Below are positions 33,057 through 41,078 of a stretch of DNA of 64,000 nt, in pieces. Source of the stretch: Paractinoplanes tereljensis (GTDB taxonomy: Bacteria > Actinomycetota > Actinomycetes > Mycobacteriales > Micromonosporaceae); the NCBI RefSeq assembly GCF_016862435.1, contig NZ_BOMY01000018.1:1-64000 (forward strand), in the 5' to 3' direction. Under the pieces are notes generated by a model. The model did not search any database. It worked only from the letters and a program-made list of their open reading frames with translations, and was not told where the DNA came from. Each line of letters begins with the position of its first letter. Within the stretch, counting starts at the first letter, position 1. Made by a program: the position numbers and the translations under genes.

Positions 33057-34664
33057 ATGACGCCCGTAAGGTCGCTGGCCGCCAGTGTCGTCGTACTTGG
33101 ATTTGCCGGCGCGATCGCCGCGCCGCTGCCCGCATCGGCCGCCTCGGCGGCGTGCGAGCGGACCGAGAACTACGCGGCGCAGTCCGGCGCCGAAGCGCTC
33201 CGGATCGACAAGCTCGAGATTCGCGCCGCTAACCGGGGCACCGAACGGCCGCTGACCCCGGATGCGGACGACGACACCCAGGAGTCGGGTGGGGAGGGTC
33301 CAGCCGACCGGATCCTCGGAGCCGGCGCGGCGGGCATCGACCCGACCACCGACACCGGCGAGGACGCGGACACCCTGAGCGAGGGCATCGGCATCCTCGG
33401 CAAGGCGGTTCTCGACTCGGTCGACCCGGACGGCTTGATCCCCCGCGCCGACTCCGAGCCGTTCACCGCGGAATCGGGCACGACCGAGTCGGACACCGGT
33501 GGCCAGGGTGGCGGCGACGAGGGGGACGAGCCGAAGGTGGTCACCGTTCGCGAGGTCGGTCTCGGCGAGGCCCGGACGGCCCTGATCGGACCGGCCAAGG
33601 TGAAGTCGGCGGCCGTCGCGCGCATCCTCGACGGCAAGTCCGGCGACCAGGCGTCGTGGACCAAGCCGGTCGTCCAGCAGGCACCGCCGACCAACGCTGA
33701 GGCCACCAAACGCAGCACGGGCGGCGGGCAGGCCGGTCCACTGAAGGTCGGCGCCGGCGAGATGTCGGCGCACGCCCGGTGGGACGACGGGATGGCGTGC
33801 GCCCGAGCCGCCGGGGAGACCGGGCGCTCGCAGTCCTCGGTGCGGGGCGCGACCATTCTCGGTGGGGCGGAGACCGTTCTGGTTCGCGTACCGGAAAAGC
33901 TTGCCGGGGTGAGCTCGACGGCGCTGGAGGGACGCGGCGGGTCCGCGCGGACGGTGGCCTCGGCCACCATGACCGCCGGCCGGATCGATCTGGCCGGTGG
34001 CCGGGTGCGGGTGCGGGTGCTGCGGGCGCCCGCCCTGACCGCGACGATGTCGGCGACCGAGGGTGGCGAGGTGAGCTACGAGCCGGCGCTGATCGAGGTG
34101 TCCGGCGATGGGATCGCCACCGAGCGGCTGTCGACGGCCGGTGCCGAGGCCGAGTTCACGGTGCGGCCGGACCGGAAGGCGATGGAGGCCGGGCTGCTCG
34201 GTTCGGGTCTCGACGGGCTGACGTCGGGTTCGGCGCTGCCGCTGCCGCACGTTCCCGGCCTGCCCAAGGTGACCATGCCGGCCGCGATCGGCGGGCCGGC
34301 GGCCGAGTCGGCACCGGCCGCCGCGGGGTCGACCCGGGTGCGTATCGCGCTCGGCGAGGTGCGGAAGGCGACGAAGGGACATGCCGTCGCCGCCCGGGCC
34401 ACCGCGATCACGGTGTCGCTCGATCAGGTCGGCGCATCCGACGGTTATCACGGCAAACCAGGCTCGGCGTCGCTCAGCCTCGCCCTCGGACTGATGGAGG
34501 CGGCCGCCGTTGCGCCGGAGGAGCAGAGCACGGCGGGCGAGGCCGGCGGTCTTCCGATCACCGGGCCGCGGGTCACCGGTTTGGCCATGGGCGGCGCTGC
34601 GCTGCTGGTCACGGGCATGGCCGCGGTTCTGCTCAGCATGCGCCGCCGACGGACCCGCCAGTAG
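33057..34664 (+). CDS. secreted LPxTG-anchored surface protein
   Basis: 535 residues. The signal peptide is MTPVRSLAASVVVLGFAGAI with cleavage likely after ASA near residue 28. The mature part is Gly/Ala/Thr/Asp-rich and low in Cys, with a long acidic stretch (DADDDTQESGGEGP) and regions rich in short beta-strand-like repeats. It ends with a sorting signal LPITG (499-503), a hydrophobic helix (LAMGGAALLVTGMAAVLL) and RRRRTRQ. It is therefore likely linked to peptidoglycan by a sortase, none of which is in this window. The ATG has GGGAGGA upstream. Function is unknown; no catalytic motif is seen. Confidence 0.88.
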   Translation: MTPVRSLAASVVVLGFAGAIAAPLPASAASAACERTENYAAQSGAEALRIDKLEIRAANRGTERPLTPDADDDTQESGGEGPADRILGAGAAGIDPTTDTGEDADTLSEGIGILGKAVLDSVDPDGLIPRADSEPFTAESGTTESDTGGQGGGDEGDEPKVVTVREVGLGEARTALIGPAKVKSAAVARILDGKSGDQASWTKPVVQQAPPTNAEATKRSTGGGQAGPLKVGAGEMSAHARWDDGMACARAAGETGRSQSSVRGATILGGAETVLVRVPEKLAGVSSTALEGRGGSARTVASATMTAGRIDLAGGRVRVRVLRAPALTATMSATEGGEVSYEPALIEVSGDGIATERLSTAGAEAEFTVRPDRKAMEAGLLGSGLDGLTSGSALPLPHVPGLPKVTMPAAIGGPAAESAPAAAGSTRVRIALGEVRKATKGHAVAARATAITVSLDQVGASDGYHGKPGSASLSLALGLMEAAAVAPEEQSTAGEAGGLPITGPRVTGLAMGGAALLVTGMAAVLLSMRRRRTRQ

Positions 34665-34898
34665 CATCCGGCGCGCGCCCGGAACGCGATTGGCTGGATG
34701 GACATATGTCGATCCCCTGACGGTGGAGGGCGGGGCGACCGGTCGTGCCGTCCTGCTCCGCCGAGTGTCCGGAACAGCGCGCAAGGCCAAGACAATCGTC
34801 GATTCATGGCGCAGAGTAAGCGGCACACCTGCGGGGGGTGCAGGAGGACGCGGCGTCGCATTCGGTGCGGTACACCCGAATGCGGCGCCGCGCCCATG

Positions 34899-34946
34899 CG
34901 TGCGGCCGGTTTCCCGTGCGGCCAGTTACCCGTGCGGCCGGTTACA
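34899..34946. repeat. three tandem 16-bp repeats
   Basis: Units 34899-34914, 34915-34930 and 34931-34946, each cgtgcggcc(a/g)gttncn with one or two base changes. They cover the end and stop codon of the WXG-like gene on the minus strand. The stretch from 34665 to 34898 shows no convincing gene. Confidence 0.75.
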
Positions 34947-35556
34947 TCGGGATCGGTTCGGCCAGCTCGACGGAACCCAGCAGCAGATCGTCGGCGTCGG
35001 CGTAGTTGTCGGCGATCGTGCGCAGGGTGCGGGCGGCCACGGCGGCCGCCGCATCGGTCTCGGCCGTCGTCGGTGGTGATCCGGCGCCCGCGGCCAGCGC
35101 CAGCGCCTCGCCCGAGGCGAGCACCGCGGCCAGCGCCTCGGCCAGGTCGGCGCGGGTCTTCGTCATCCAGTCGGCAAGCGCCTGGGCCAGGTCGGCCGTC
35201 GCCTCCAGCCGCTCGTCGAGGCTCTCGTCGTCGCCGCTGAGCCGGTCGGCGACCCGGCGGCGCACCGTGTCGTAGGCCTCGGCGGCCTCGCCCGTCCAGT
35301 CGTCCGGTGGCGGCAGGTCGACGGCCGCCTCGGCGCAGGCCCGAGCCTCGGCCCGGAGCTCGGCGACCGTCTCGTCGAACTCGGCCGGCCGCAGCCCGGC
35401 CACCGCCCGCACGGCATCGCCCGGCAGAAGCCGCACCCGTCGCAACTCCCGCCACACCTCGTGCCCCTCCGGCGCGCCGGACGTCGCGAGCAGGTCGTCG
35501 ACCTGGTCGAGCAGCGGGGCACAGACGGCGAGCACCTCGTCGAGACGGTCCATCAC
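34942..35556 (-). CDS. helical WXG100/T7SS-associated-like protein
   Basis: 204 residues, Ala/Asp/Glu-rich and mostly helical: LLPGDAVRAVAGLRPAEFDETVAELRAEARACAEAAVDLPPPDDWTGEAAEAYDTVRRRVADRL. The DDWTGEAAEAY segment looks like the W-x-G turn of WXG100-type helical hairpins. The start overlaps the upstream gene (GTG at 35556, ATG at 35553). Probably part of a small T7SS-related cassette with the next two genes; this is inference. The stop codon lies inside the tandem repeats. Confidence 0.7.
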   Translation of the reverse strand: MMDRLDEVLAVCAPLLDQVDDLLATSGAPEGHEVWRELRRVRLLPGDAVRAVAGLRPAEFDETVAELRAEARACAEAAVDLPPPDDWTGEAAEAYDTVRRRVADRLSGDDESLDERLEATADLAQALADWMTKTRADLAEALAAVLASGEALALAAGAGSPPTTAETDAAAAVAARTLRTIADNYADADDLLLGSVELAEPIPM

Positions 35557-35849
35557 ATCTCCCGTGCGAGCCGGCGGCGGGCGGCCTCGTCGGTCTCGGT
35601 GTATTGCCGCGCGGTCGTCCGGACCGCTTCCGCCGCGTCGGTCACTCGCGCCGCGAGACCGCCGGCCTCCCGGGCCCGAGCGGCCAGCACGGCGGCCCAG
35701 CGGGCATGCAGTTGCCGCCCCAGGCGCCCGGGCACCCCGGCGTCGTCGGCCGCGAACGCGTCGGCCGGGACGGCCAGCGCGGGCATGCGCCGGTCGACCG
35801 TGGCGAGCGCGTCGGCGGCTCGGTCGAGCCGGTCGGCGAGGTGGTCCAT
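35553..35849 (-). CDS. EspC/WXG100-like small helical protein
   Basis: 98 residues: LADRLDRAADALATVDRRMPAL, VPGRLGRQLHARWAAVLAARAREAGGLAARVTDAAEAVRTTARQYTETDEAARRRL. The C-terminal YxxxD/E-like pattern (YTETDEAARRRL) resembles ESX secretion signals of EspC-type proteins. GAGAGGA lies before the ATG, and the stop overlaps the next start. Probably secreted or partner-binding (inference). Confidence 0.7.
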   Translation of the reverse strand: MDHLADRLDRAADALATVDRRMPALAVPADAFAADDAGVPGRLGRQLHARWAAVLAARAREAGGLAARVTDAAEAVRTTARQYTETDEAARRRLAREM

Positions 35850-35850
35850 C

Positions 35851-36177
35851 TCAGTCCTCTCCCAGCGGGCGGTGCTTACCGAAAACCTCGCCGTGCAGCT
35901 TTTCCCGCGCCCAGCGGGCGGCGTCGGCCGCCGCCGTGACGACGGCGGCGATCTCCCGGGCGAACTCGGCCGGATTGCGGTTGTGCAGCGTGCCGTGAAT
36001 GCGCACGTCGACCACGGCCCCCGCCGCGGTGACGACGACCTCGATCGAGTTGTCGGGCGAGTGCACCGACACGGAATGCGAGGCCACGGCCTTGTCGAAC
36101 TCGTCGCGCAACCGCTCTAGGCGTTGATATCGCTCGATGGCTTCGTCGATCCACGCCTCGTCGATCTCGCGTGCCAT
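35851..36177 (-). CDS. YbaB/EbfC family protein (T7SS-associated type)
   Basis: 108 residues. YbaB/EbfC-like core: SIEVVVTAAGAVVDVRIHGTL, preceded by a coiled helix and followed by AREIAAVVTAAADAARWAREKL. Unlike nucleoid YbaB, this subgroup is often encoded beside WXG100/ESX genes. The ATG has TGAGGAG upstream and the following gene starts 1 bp after its stop. Function unknown; DNA binding is not certain. Confidence 0.82.
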   Translation of the reverse strand: MAREIDEAWIDEAIERYQRLERLRDEFDKAVASHSVSVHSPDNSIEVVVTAAGAVVDVRIHGTLHNRNPAEFAREIAAVVTAAADAARWAREKLHGEVFGKHRPLGED

Positions 36178-36272
36178 ACCCCAAGCTCCTCACCGCGAGT
36201 CAGCGCCCCATCGCTTTCCGGCACCAGACCGTACCCGGTTGAGTTATCCCTTCGCTACGGCCAGTCGTCCCC

Positions 36273-36281
36273 TGTGGATAA
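36273..36281. other. DnaA-box-like site
   Basis: tgtggataa, an exact complement of TTATCCACA, 26 bp before the -10 box of the delta' gene. Confidence 0.5.
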
Positions 36282-36306
36282 CTCGGGTTTTGTCGGACCG
36301 GGGCAA

Positions 36307-36312
36307 TACCAT
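36307..36312 (+). promoter_or_regulatory. -10 box of leaderless delta' gene
   Basis: TACCAT followed by 7 nt and GTG at 36320. Confidence 0.6.
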
Positions 36313-36319
36313 TCGGGGC

Positions 36320-37513
36320 GTGAGTGACGTCTTCGCTGACCTGGTGGGTCAGGACGAGCCGGTGGAAACACTGCGCCGGGCCGCCGCGGCCGCGGCCCGG
36401 GTGGTCGCCGGTGAGGAGGTCGCCGCCGGCGCGATGACCCACGCGTGGATCTTCACCGGTCCGCCGGGCTCCGGCCGGTCGGTGGCCGCCCGGGCGTTCG
36501 CGGCCGCGCTCGAGTGCGAGCGCGGCGGAGTCGGCTGCGGCGACTGCCACGGCTGCCACACCGCGCTCGGCGCCACTCACGCCGATGTCCGTTTCGTCGT
36601 GCCCGAGGGCCTGTCCATCGGCGTCAACGAGATGCGGGCGCTGGTGTTGCGGGCGGCCAGCGCACCGTCCGGCGGGCGGTGGCAGGTGGTCGTGATCGAA
36701 GATGCCGACCGGCTCACCGAGCAGGCCGGCAACGCGCTGCTCAAGGCCATCGAGGAGCCGCCGCCGCGCACGGTGTTCCTGCTCTGCACGCCGTCGACCC
36801 ACCCCGACGACATCTCGGTCACCATCCGCTCCCGCTGCCGGGTGATCGGCCTGCGGCAGCCGCCGGCGGCCGCGGTCGCCGAGGTGCTCGCCCGCCGCGA
36901 CGGCGTCTCCACAGAGGTGGCGGCCTGGGCCGCGGCCGCCGCTCAGGGCCACGTGGGCCGCGCGAAACGCCTGGCCCGCGACTCCGAGGCACGCAGTCGC
37001 CGCGAGGCGGTACTGGCCGTTCCCCGCCGCCTCACCGGCATCGGTGCCTGCTACGAGGCGGCGTCCGCCCTGATCAAGTCGGCCGAGGCCGAGGCCGGCG
37101 AGATCTTCGCCGAGGCCGACGCGGCCGAGCGCGCCGCCCTGGAGCAGGCGCTCGGGGCGGGCGGCACCGGCCGGGGGGCCACCGGCGCCATGCGCGGAGC
37201 CGCCGGCCAGATCAAAGACCTGGAGAAACGTCAGAAGTCCCGGGCCACCCGCTCTAAGCGGGACGCGCTCGACCGGGCGCTTGTCGACCTGGCCGGTTTC
37301 TACCGCGACGTCCTCATCACCACGCTGCGGGCGCCGGTCTCGGTGGTGCACACCGACGTGGCGGCCCAGTCCGAGGCCGCCGCCGGCAAGTGGACGGCCG
37401 AGAGCACCCTGCGCCGGCTGGAGGCCGTGCTGGCCTGCCGGGACGCCATCGACCAGAACGTGAAACCCGACATCGCCGTCGAGGCGATGATGCTGACCCT
37501 CTGGCGCGGCTGA
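36320..37513 (+). CDS. holB: DNA polymerase III subunit delta'
   Basis: 397 residues. Clamp-loader AAA+ fold: Walker A-like GPPGSGRSVAARAF (R in place of the catalytic K, as expected for delta'), zinc module CERGGVGCGDCHGCHTAL, Walker B-like VVIEDADRLTEQAGNALLKAIEEPP and the sensor TIRSRCRVIGL. It is part of the replisome clamp loader. The GTG at 36320 is fixed by a TACCAT box 7 nt upstream; the frame is open further upstream without coding support. Confidence 0.92.
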   Translation: MSDVFADLVGQDEPVETLRRAAAAAARVVAGEEVAAGAMTHAWIFTGPPGSGRSVAARAFAAALECERGGVGCGDCHGCHTALGATHADVRFVVPEGLSIGVNEMRALVLRAASAPSGGRWQVVVIEDADRLTEQAGNALLKAIEEPPPRTVFLLCTPSTHPDDISVTIRSRCRVIGLRQPPAAAVAEVLARRDGVSTEVAAWAAAAAQGHVGRAKRLARDSEARSRREAVLAVPRRLTGIGACYEAASALIKSAEAEAGEIFAEADAAERAALEQALGAGGTGRGATGAMRGAAGQIKDLEKRQKSRATRSKRDALDRALVDLAGFYRDVLITTLRAPVSVVHTDVAAQSEAAAGKWTAESTLRRLEAVLACRDAIDQNVKPDIAVEAMMLTLWRG

Positions 37514-37514
37514 C

Positions 37515-37925
37515 CTATTGGTGCATGCGCGCGCCCTTGAAGACCTTGTCGACGGCGTTGCGAGGGCCGTAAACGGCCAGGCCGACGAGGTCGAGCTGCG
37601 CGGAGGTGACGGCCCGGACGGCGGCTCGGTTGGCCTCGTCGTGGCCGGTGGCGAAGAGGTCCGAGGTGAAGACCGACATGGGCAGATTGCGGCCGGTGGC
37701 CCGGCCGTGCGCCGCCGTCAGCAATTCCTTGTCCCCCTCGAAGACCAGCACCGGCTGGCGGAACATCGGCAGGTAGAGCACGTCGTCCGCGTCCTGGTAA
37801 GGCTCGCCGATCACCTCGGGCACGGTCGGGCCGATGCCGCTGACCAGGAAGGCTGTGACGTTCAGCCGCTGCCAGGTGAGCAGGTCGTCCCGCAGGAGCA
37901 CGGCAATCTTCGTATCGAAACGCAT
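37515..37925 (-). CDS. DUF2000 protein
   Basis: 136 residues. DUF2000 pattern: MRFDTKIAVLLRDDLLTWQRLNVTAFLVSGI, PMFRQPVLVFEGDKELLTAAHGRA and AVYGPRNAVDKVFKGARMH. This is a family of small proteins often paired with AraC regulators, of unknown function. It is divergent from the AraC gene with 49 bp between the starts and convergent (2 bp gap) with delta'. Confidence 0.85.
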   Translation of the reverse strand: MRFDTKIAVLLRDDLLTWQRLNVTAFLVSGIGPTVPEVIGEPYQDADDVLYLPMFRQPVLVFEGDKELLTAAHGRATGRNLPMSVFTSDLFATGHDEANRAAVRAVTSAQLDLVGLAVYGPRNAVDKVFKGARMHQ

Positions 37926-37962
37926 GCCACGATGATGGGATCGCCGGTGACCTGCGGTCTTG

Positions 37963-37968
37963 TACGAT
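37963..37968 (+). promoter_or_regulatory. -10 box of leaderless AraC gene
   Basis: TACGAT followed by 6 nt and GTG at 37975. Confidence 0.6.
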
Positions 37969-37974
37969 TTTGAC

Positions 37975-38745
37975 GTGTCGGCATTCGCGGCCTGGCGACC
38001 GCGCCTCGACGGCGTGGTGGAGGTGCTGCACGCCCATCTGACCGGCCACGCCTACCCGATGCACGCGCACGACACGTGGACGCTGCTGCTTCTCGACGAC
38101 GGTGCCGTTCGGTACGACCTGGATCGGCACGAGCGTGGCGCGTTCGGCGCCCAGGTCACCCTGCTGCCACCGCACGTGCCGCACAACGGCACTCCGGCCA
38201 CCCCGCTCGGCCTGCGCAAACGGGTGTTCTACCTGACCCCGGAGACACTGCCGGCCGGGTTGATCGGCGCCTCGGTGGACAACCCCACCTTCACCGACCC
38301 GACGCTGCGCCGGCGGATCGCCGACCTGCACCGGGTCATCCGGCAGCCGGGTGAGGACCTGGAGGCCGAGAGCCATCTGGCCGACATCGCCGAGCGGCTA
38401 CGCGCCCGGCTCGGCCGGCCGGAGTTGCCGGACCGGCTCGACCGCACCCCGGCCTACCGGCTGCGCGACCTGCTGGAGGCGCACGTCGTGCCGGGGATCT
38501 CGCTGGCCGAGGCGGCGCAGGAACTGCACTTCCACCCGGCGTACCTGGTGCGGTCGTTCAGCCGCGAGTTCGGCATGTCGCCGCACCAATACCTGATCTC
38601 CCGGCGGGTCGACCTGGCCCGCCGGCTGATCCTGGCCGGCGATCCGCTGTGGTCGGTGGCGGTGGGCAGCGGCTTCTACGACCAGCCGCACCTGATCCGG
38701 CACTTCAAGCGCATCCTCGGGGTCAGTCCCGGCGCGTTCATCTGA
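37975..38745 (+). CDS. AraC-family transcriptional regulator
   Basis: 256 residues. An N-terminal cupin-like sensor (HAYPMHAHDTWTLLLLDDGAVRYDLD) precedes the two-HTH AraC domain (LAEAAQELHFHPAYLVRSFSREFGMSPHQYLISRRVDLARRLILAG ... VAVGSGFYDQPHLIRHFKRILGVSPGAF). It probably controls the divergent DUF2000 gene. The GTG at 37975 has TACGAT 6 nt upstream. Its end overlaps the convergent MFS-tmk gene by 8 bp. Confidence 0.92.
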   Translation: MSAFAAWRPRLDGVVEVLHAHLTGHAYPMHAHDTWTLLLLDDGAVRYDLDRHERGAFGAQVTLLPPHVPHNGTPATPLGLRKRVFYLTPETLPAGLIGASVDNPTFTDPTLRRRIADLHRVIRQPGEDLEAESHLADIAERLRARLGRPELPDRLDRTPAYRLRDLLEAHVVPGISLAEAAQELHFHPAYLVRSFSREFGMSPHQYLISRRVDLARRLILAGDPLWSVAVGSGFYDQPHLIRHFKRILGVSPGAFI

Positions 38746-40948
38746 GGCGGCGGGCCGGATCGTCCGGGGCGTCGTCCTCGAGGCCGAAGACCTCGGCCAT
38801 CTCCTCGAGCGGAGGCGGCTCCTGCAGGTCCGGTGCGTCCAGGTCGGGGCCGGGCGGCACGGTGGTCGAGGCCGGCGCCGGGTGCGGCTGCGAGGTGGCC
38901 AGCAGGCCGGTCAGGCGGCTGGCGACCGCCGCGCTGATTTCCTCGGCCGGCCGGCCCGCGTCCAGCACCAGGTAGCGCTTGGGGTCGGCGGCGGCCAGGT
39001 CGAGGAAGGCGTAGCGAACCCGCTCGTGGAAGGCCCGGGACTCGCTCTCCAGGCGGTCCTGGCCCTGGCCACGCGAGTCGACCCGGCCCAGGCCGACCCC
39101 GGGGTCGACGTCGAGCAGGACGACCAGGTCGGGTTTGAGGCCGCCGGTCGCCCAGGAGGAGAGCCAGGAGATCTCGGCCACCGGCAGGGTACGGCCGGCG
39201 CCCTGGTAGGCGAGCGACGAGTCGACGTAGCGGTCGCTGACCACCACGGCCCCCCGGGCCAGGGCCGGACGGACGACGGTGGCCACGTGGTGGGCCCGGT
39301 CGGCGGCGTACAGCAGAGCCTCGGCGCGCGGAGCGGGCGCGTCGCCCTTGTCCAGGACCAGGCGGCGGATCCGGGCGCCCACGTCGGTGGCGCCGGGCTC
39401 GCGGGTGACCACGACGTCGTGGCCGTCCGCCTCGAGGGCCGCGGCGAGCTTGCCGACCTGGGTGGACTTGCCGGCCCCCTCGCCGCCCTCGAAGACCACG
39501 AAGACCCCGGTGCGGACGAACTCCTCGTCCGGGCTGAGCGGGCGGCCGCGGATCGAGCCCCACAGGTCGGCCAGGATCGGTACGCCCCGTTTGTCGTCCA
39601 TCTGGCGGAACGAGCTGATGCCGACCCAGATGCCGAGCGCGCCGGCCACCAGCAGCAGCACCCGGGTGGCGGAGACGTCGATGTCGAAGGCGCCGAGGTC
39701 GACGCGCCGCGAACTGCCCAGGCCGACCAGGAAGCCGGAGAGGGTGATGGCCAGCAGCAGGACCATCCGGACGCCGATCTGCACGACCGCGAACACCCGG
39801 CCCCGGACCGCGTCGTCGACCTCGCCGTACAGCAGCGTCGTACCCGCCAGGAACGCCATGCCGGCGCCGGCCCCGACCAGCAGGGCCCCCGCCAGGGCCA
39901 TCGATAGATGGAAGGCCAGGCCGAGGAACATCACCGAACCGCTGGCCAGAATGATGCTCATGCCGAACCAGCGGCGCCGGGAGAGTTCCCGGATGATCAT
40001 CGGCCCAAGGCCGATGCCAAGGGCGAGGCCCATGAAGATGACGCCGAACAGCAGGTAGAAGGCGGCCTCGCCGGCACCCAGCGAGGTGGCGAACGTCTTC
40101 GCGGCGCCGATGACCACGCCGCCGGCCGCGAACGCGCCGAAGATGCCCAGCACCAGGCCGCGAACCAGCGGGGTGGTGCCGATGTACTTCCAGCCGTCCA
40201 GGAACTGCCCGAACATGCTTTGCTGGGCGGCTTCCTGCTGGCGCTCGGCGCTCTTGCCGCCGATCTCCTTGATGCCGAAGAAGACGGTGATCGCGGTGGC
40301 CAGCCGGGAGAGCGCGTTGAGGTAGAGCGCGAGCTGGACCGGTTGAGCCCAGTCCGGCAGCGTCAGGCCGGACTGCTGCACCCCGGCGGTGAGCGCGGAG
40401 AGCGCGAGCGCGGCCAGAATCGGCGTGATGCCGTACGTGGTGACCAGGGTGAGCTGGTTGCTGACCTCGATCCGGCTCTTCGGGATCAGGTTGGGAACCG
40501 CGGCCTCCTTGGCCGGGATCCAGATCAGCGTGATCGTCTCGCCGATGAAGGTGGCGATGGTGGCCCAGGCGACGATGACCCCGGGCGACGCGCCGACCAG
40601 CGCCACGATCGGGATCGAGCCGTAGAAGACGAACCGGATCAGGTCGGTGATGACCATCGTGTAGCGACGGTCGAACCGGTCGGCGAACACGCCGGCGATC
40701 GGGCCGAGAAGAAGAGCGGGCAGCAGGCGTACGGCGATGGTGCCGCCGAACGCCGCGCCCTGACCGGCACTGCTCTGGAACTGGGCGGCCGCGAAGATTC
40801 CGGTGGCGAGCAGGCCGATCCAGTCACCGAACGAGGCAAGGCCGAGCACGAGCCACAGCCGGCGGAACGGCCGGATGCGCAGGACGGAACGCAGCGCCGC
40901 GACCCCTGACAGGTCAACCGGCCCGGTTTCGCGCGTTTCGGTGTCGAT
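38738..40948 (-). CDS. MFS transporter fused to dTMP kinase
   Basis: Two domains in one chain, a fusion known in actinobacteria. The first about 470 residues have 12 hydrophobic helices (LVLGLASFGDWIGLLATGIFAAAQFQ, GVFADRFDRRYTMVITD). The second half is a complete thymidylate kinase with P-loop FVVFEGGEGAGKST, then DRYVDSSLAYQGAGR and DVDPGVGLGRVDSRG. It phosphorylates dTMP to dTDP for DNA synthesis; why it is tethered to a transporter is unknown. Start: GGGAGG lies 7 nt before an ATC at 40948, while the only canonical in-frame start is a GTG at 41017 with no RBS. Confidence 0.88.
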   Translation of the reverse strand: MDTETRETGPVDLSGVAALRSVLRIRPFRRLWLVLGLASFGDWIGLLATGIFAAAQFQSSAGQGAAFGGTIAVRLLPALLLGPIAGVFADRFDRRYTMVITDLIRFVFYGSIPIVALVGASPGVIVAWATIATFIGETITLIWIPAKEAAVPNLIPKSRIEVSNQLTLVTTYGITPILAALALSALTAGVQQSGLTLPDWAQPVQLALYLNALSRLATAITVFFGIKEIGGKSAERQQEAAQQSMFGQFLDGWKYIGTTPLVRGLVLGIFGAFAAGGVVIGAAKTFATSLGAGEAAFYLLFGVIFMGLALGIGLGPMIIRELSRRRWFGMSIILASGSVMFLGLAFHLSMALAGALLVGAGAGMAFLAGTTLLYGEVDDAVRGRVFAVVQIGVRMVLLLAITLSGFLVGLGSSRRVDLGAFDIDVSATRVLLLVAGALGIWVGISSFRQMDDKRGVPILADLWGSIRGRPLSPDEEFVRTGVFVVFEGGEGAGKSTQVGKLAAALEADGHDVVVTREPGATDVGARIRRLVLDKGDAPAPRAEALLYAADRAHHVATVVRPALARGAVVVSDRYVDSSLAYQGAGRTLPVAEISWLSSWATGGLKPDLVVLLDVDPGVGLGRVDSRGQGQDRLESESRAFHERVRYAFLDLAAADPKRYLVLDAGRPAEEISAAVASRLTGLLATSQPHPAPASTTVPPGPDLDAPDLQEPPPLEEMAEVFGLEDDAPDDPARRLR

Positions 40949-41066
40949 GGTGGTACCTCCCGTGCTCCCAGCCAGGGAGCACTCTAACCGGCGACGCCGA
41001 GGAGCCCGGTTTCGCACGTTCGGGTGGCGAATAAATGAATGTCTTTCGCGTTGCCGCCGAAACGGT

Positions 41067-41072
41067 TAACGT
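41067..41072 (+). promoter_or_regulatory. -10 box of leaderless aldolase/deaminase gene
   Basis: TAACGT followed by 6 nt and GTG at 41079. Confidence 0.6.
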
Positions 41073-41078
41073 GCTGGC

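Noticed and set aside
34809..34940. Small Cys-rich ORF after the LPxTG gene (MAQSKRHTCGGCRR...)
   Set aside because: CxxC-like pattern is tempting, but the frame runs into the next gene's antisense, lacks an RBS and continues as Arg/Ser-rich sequence.
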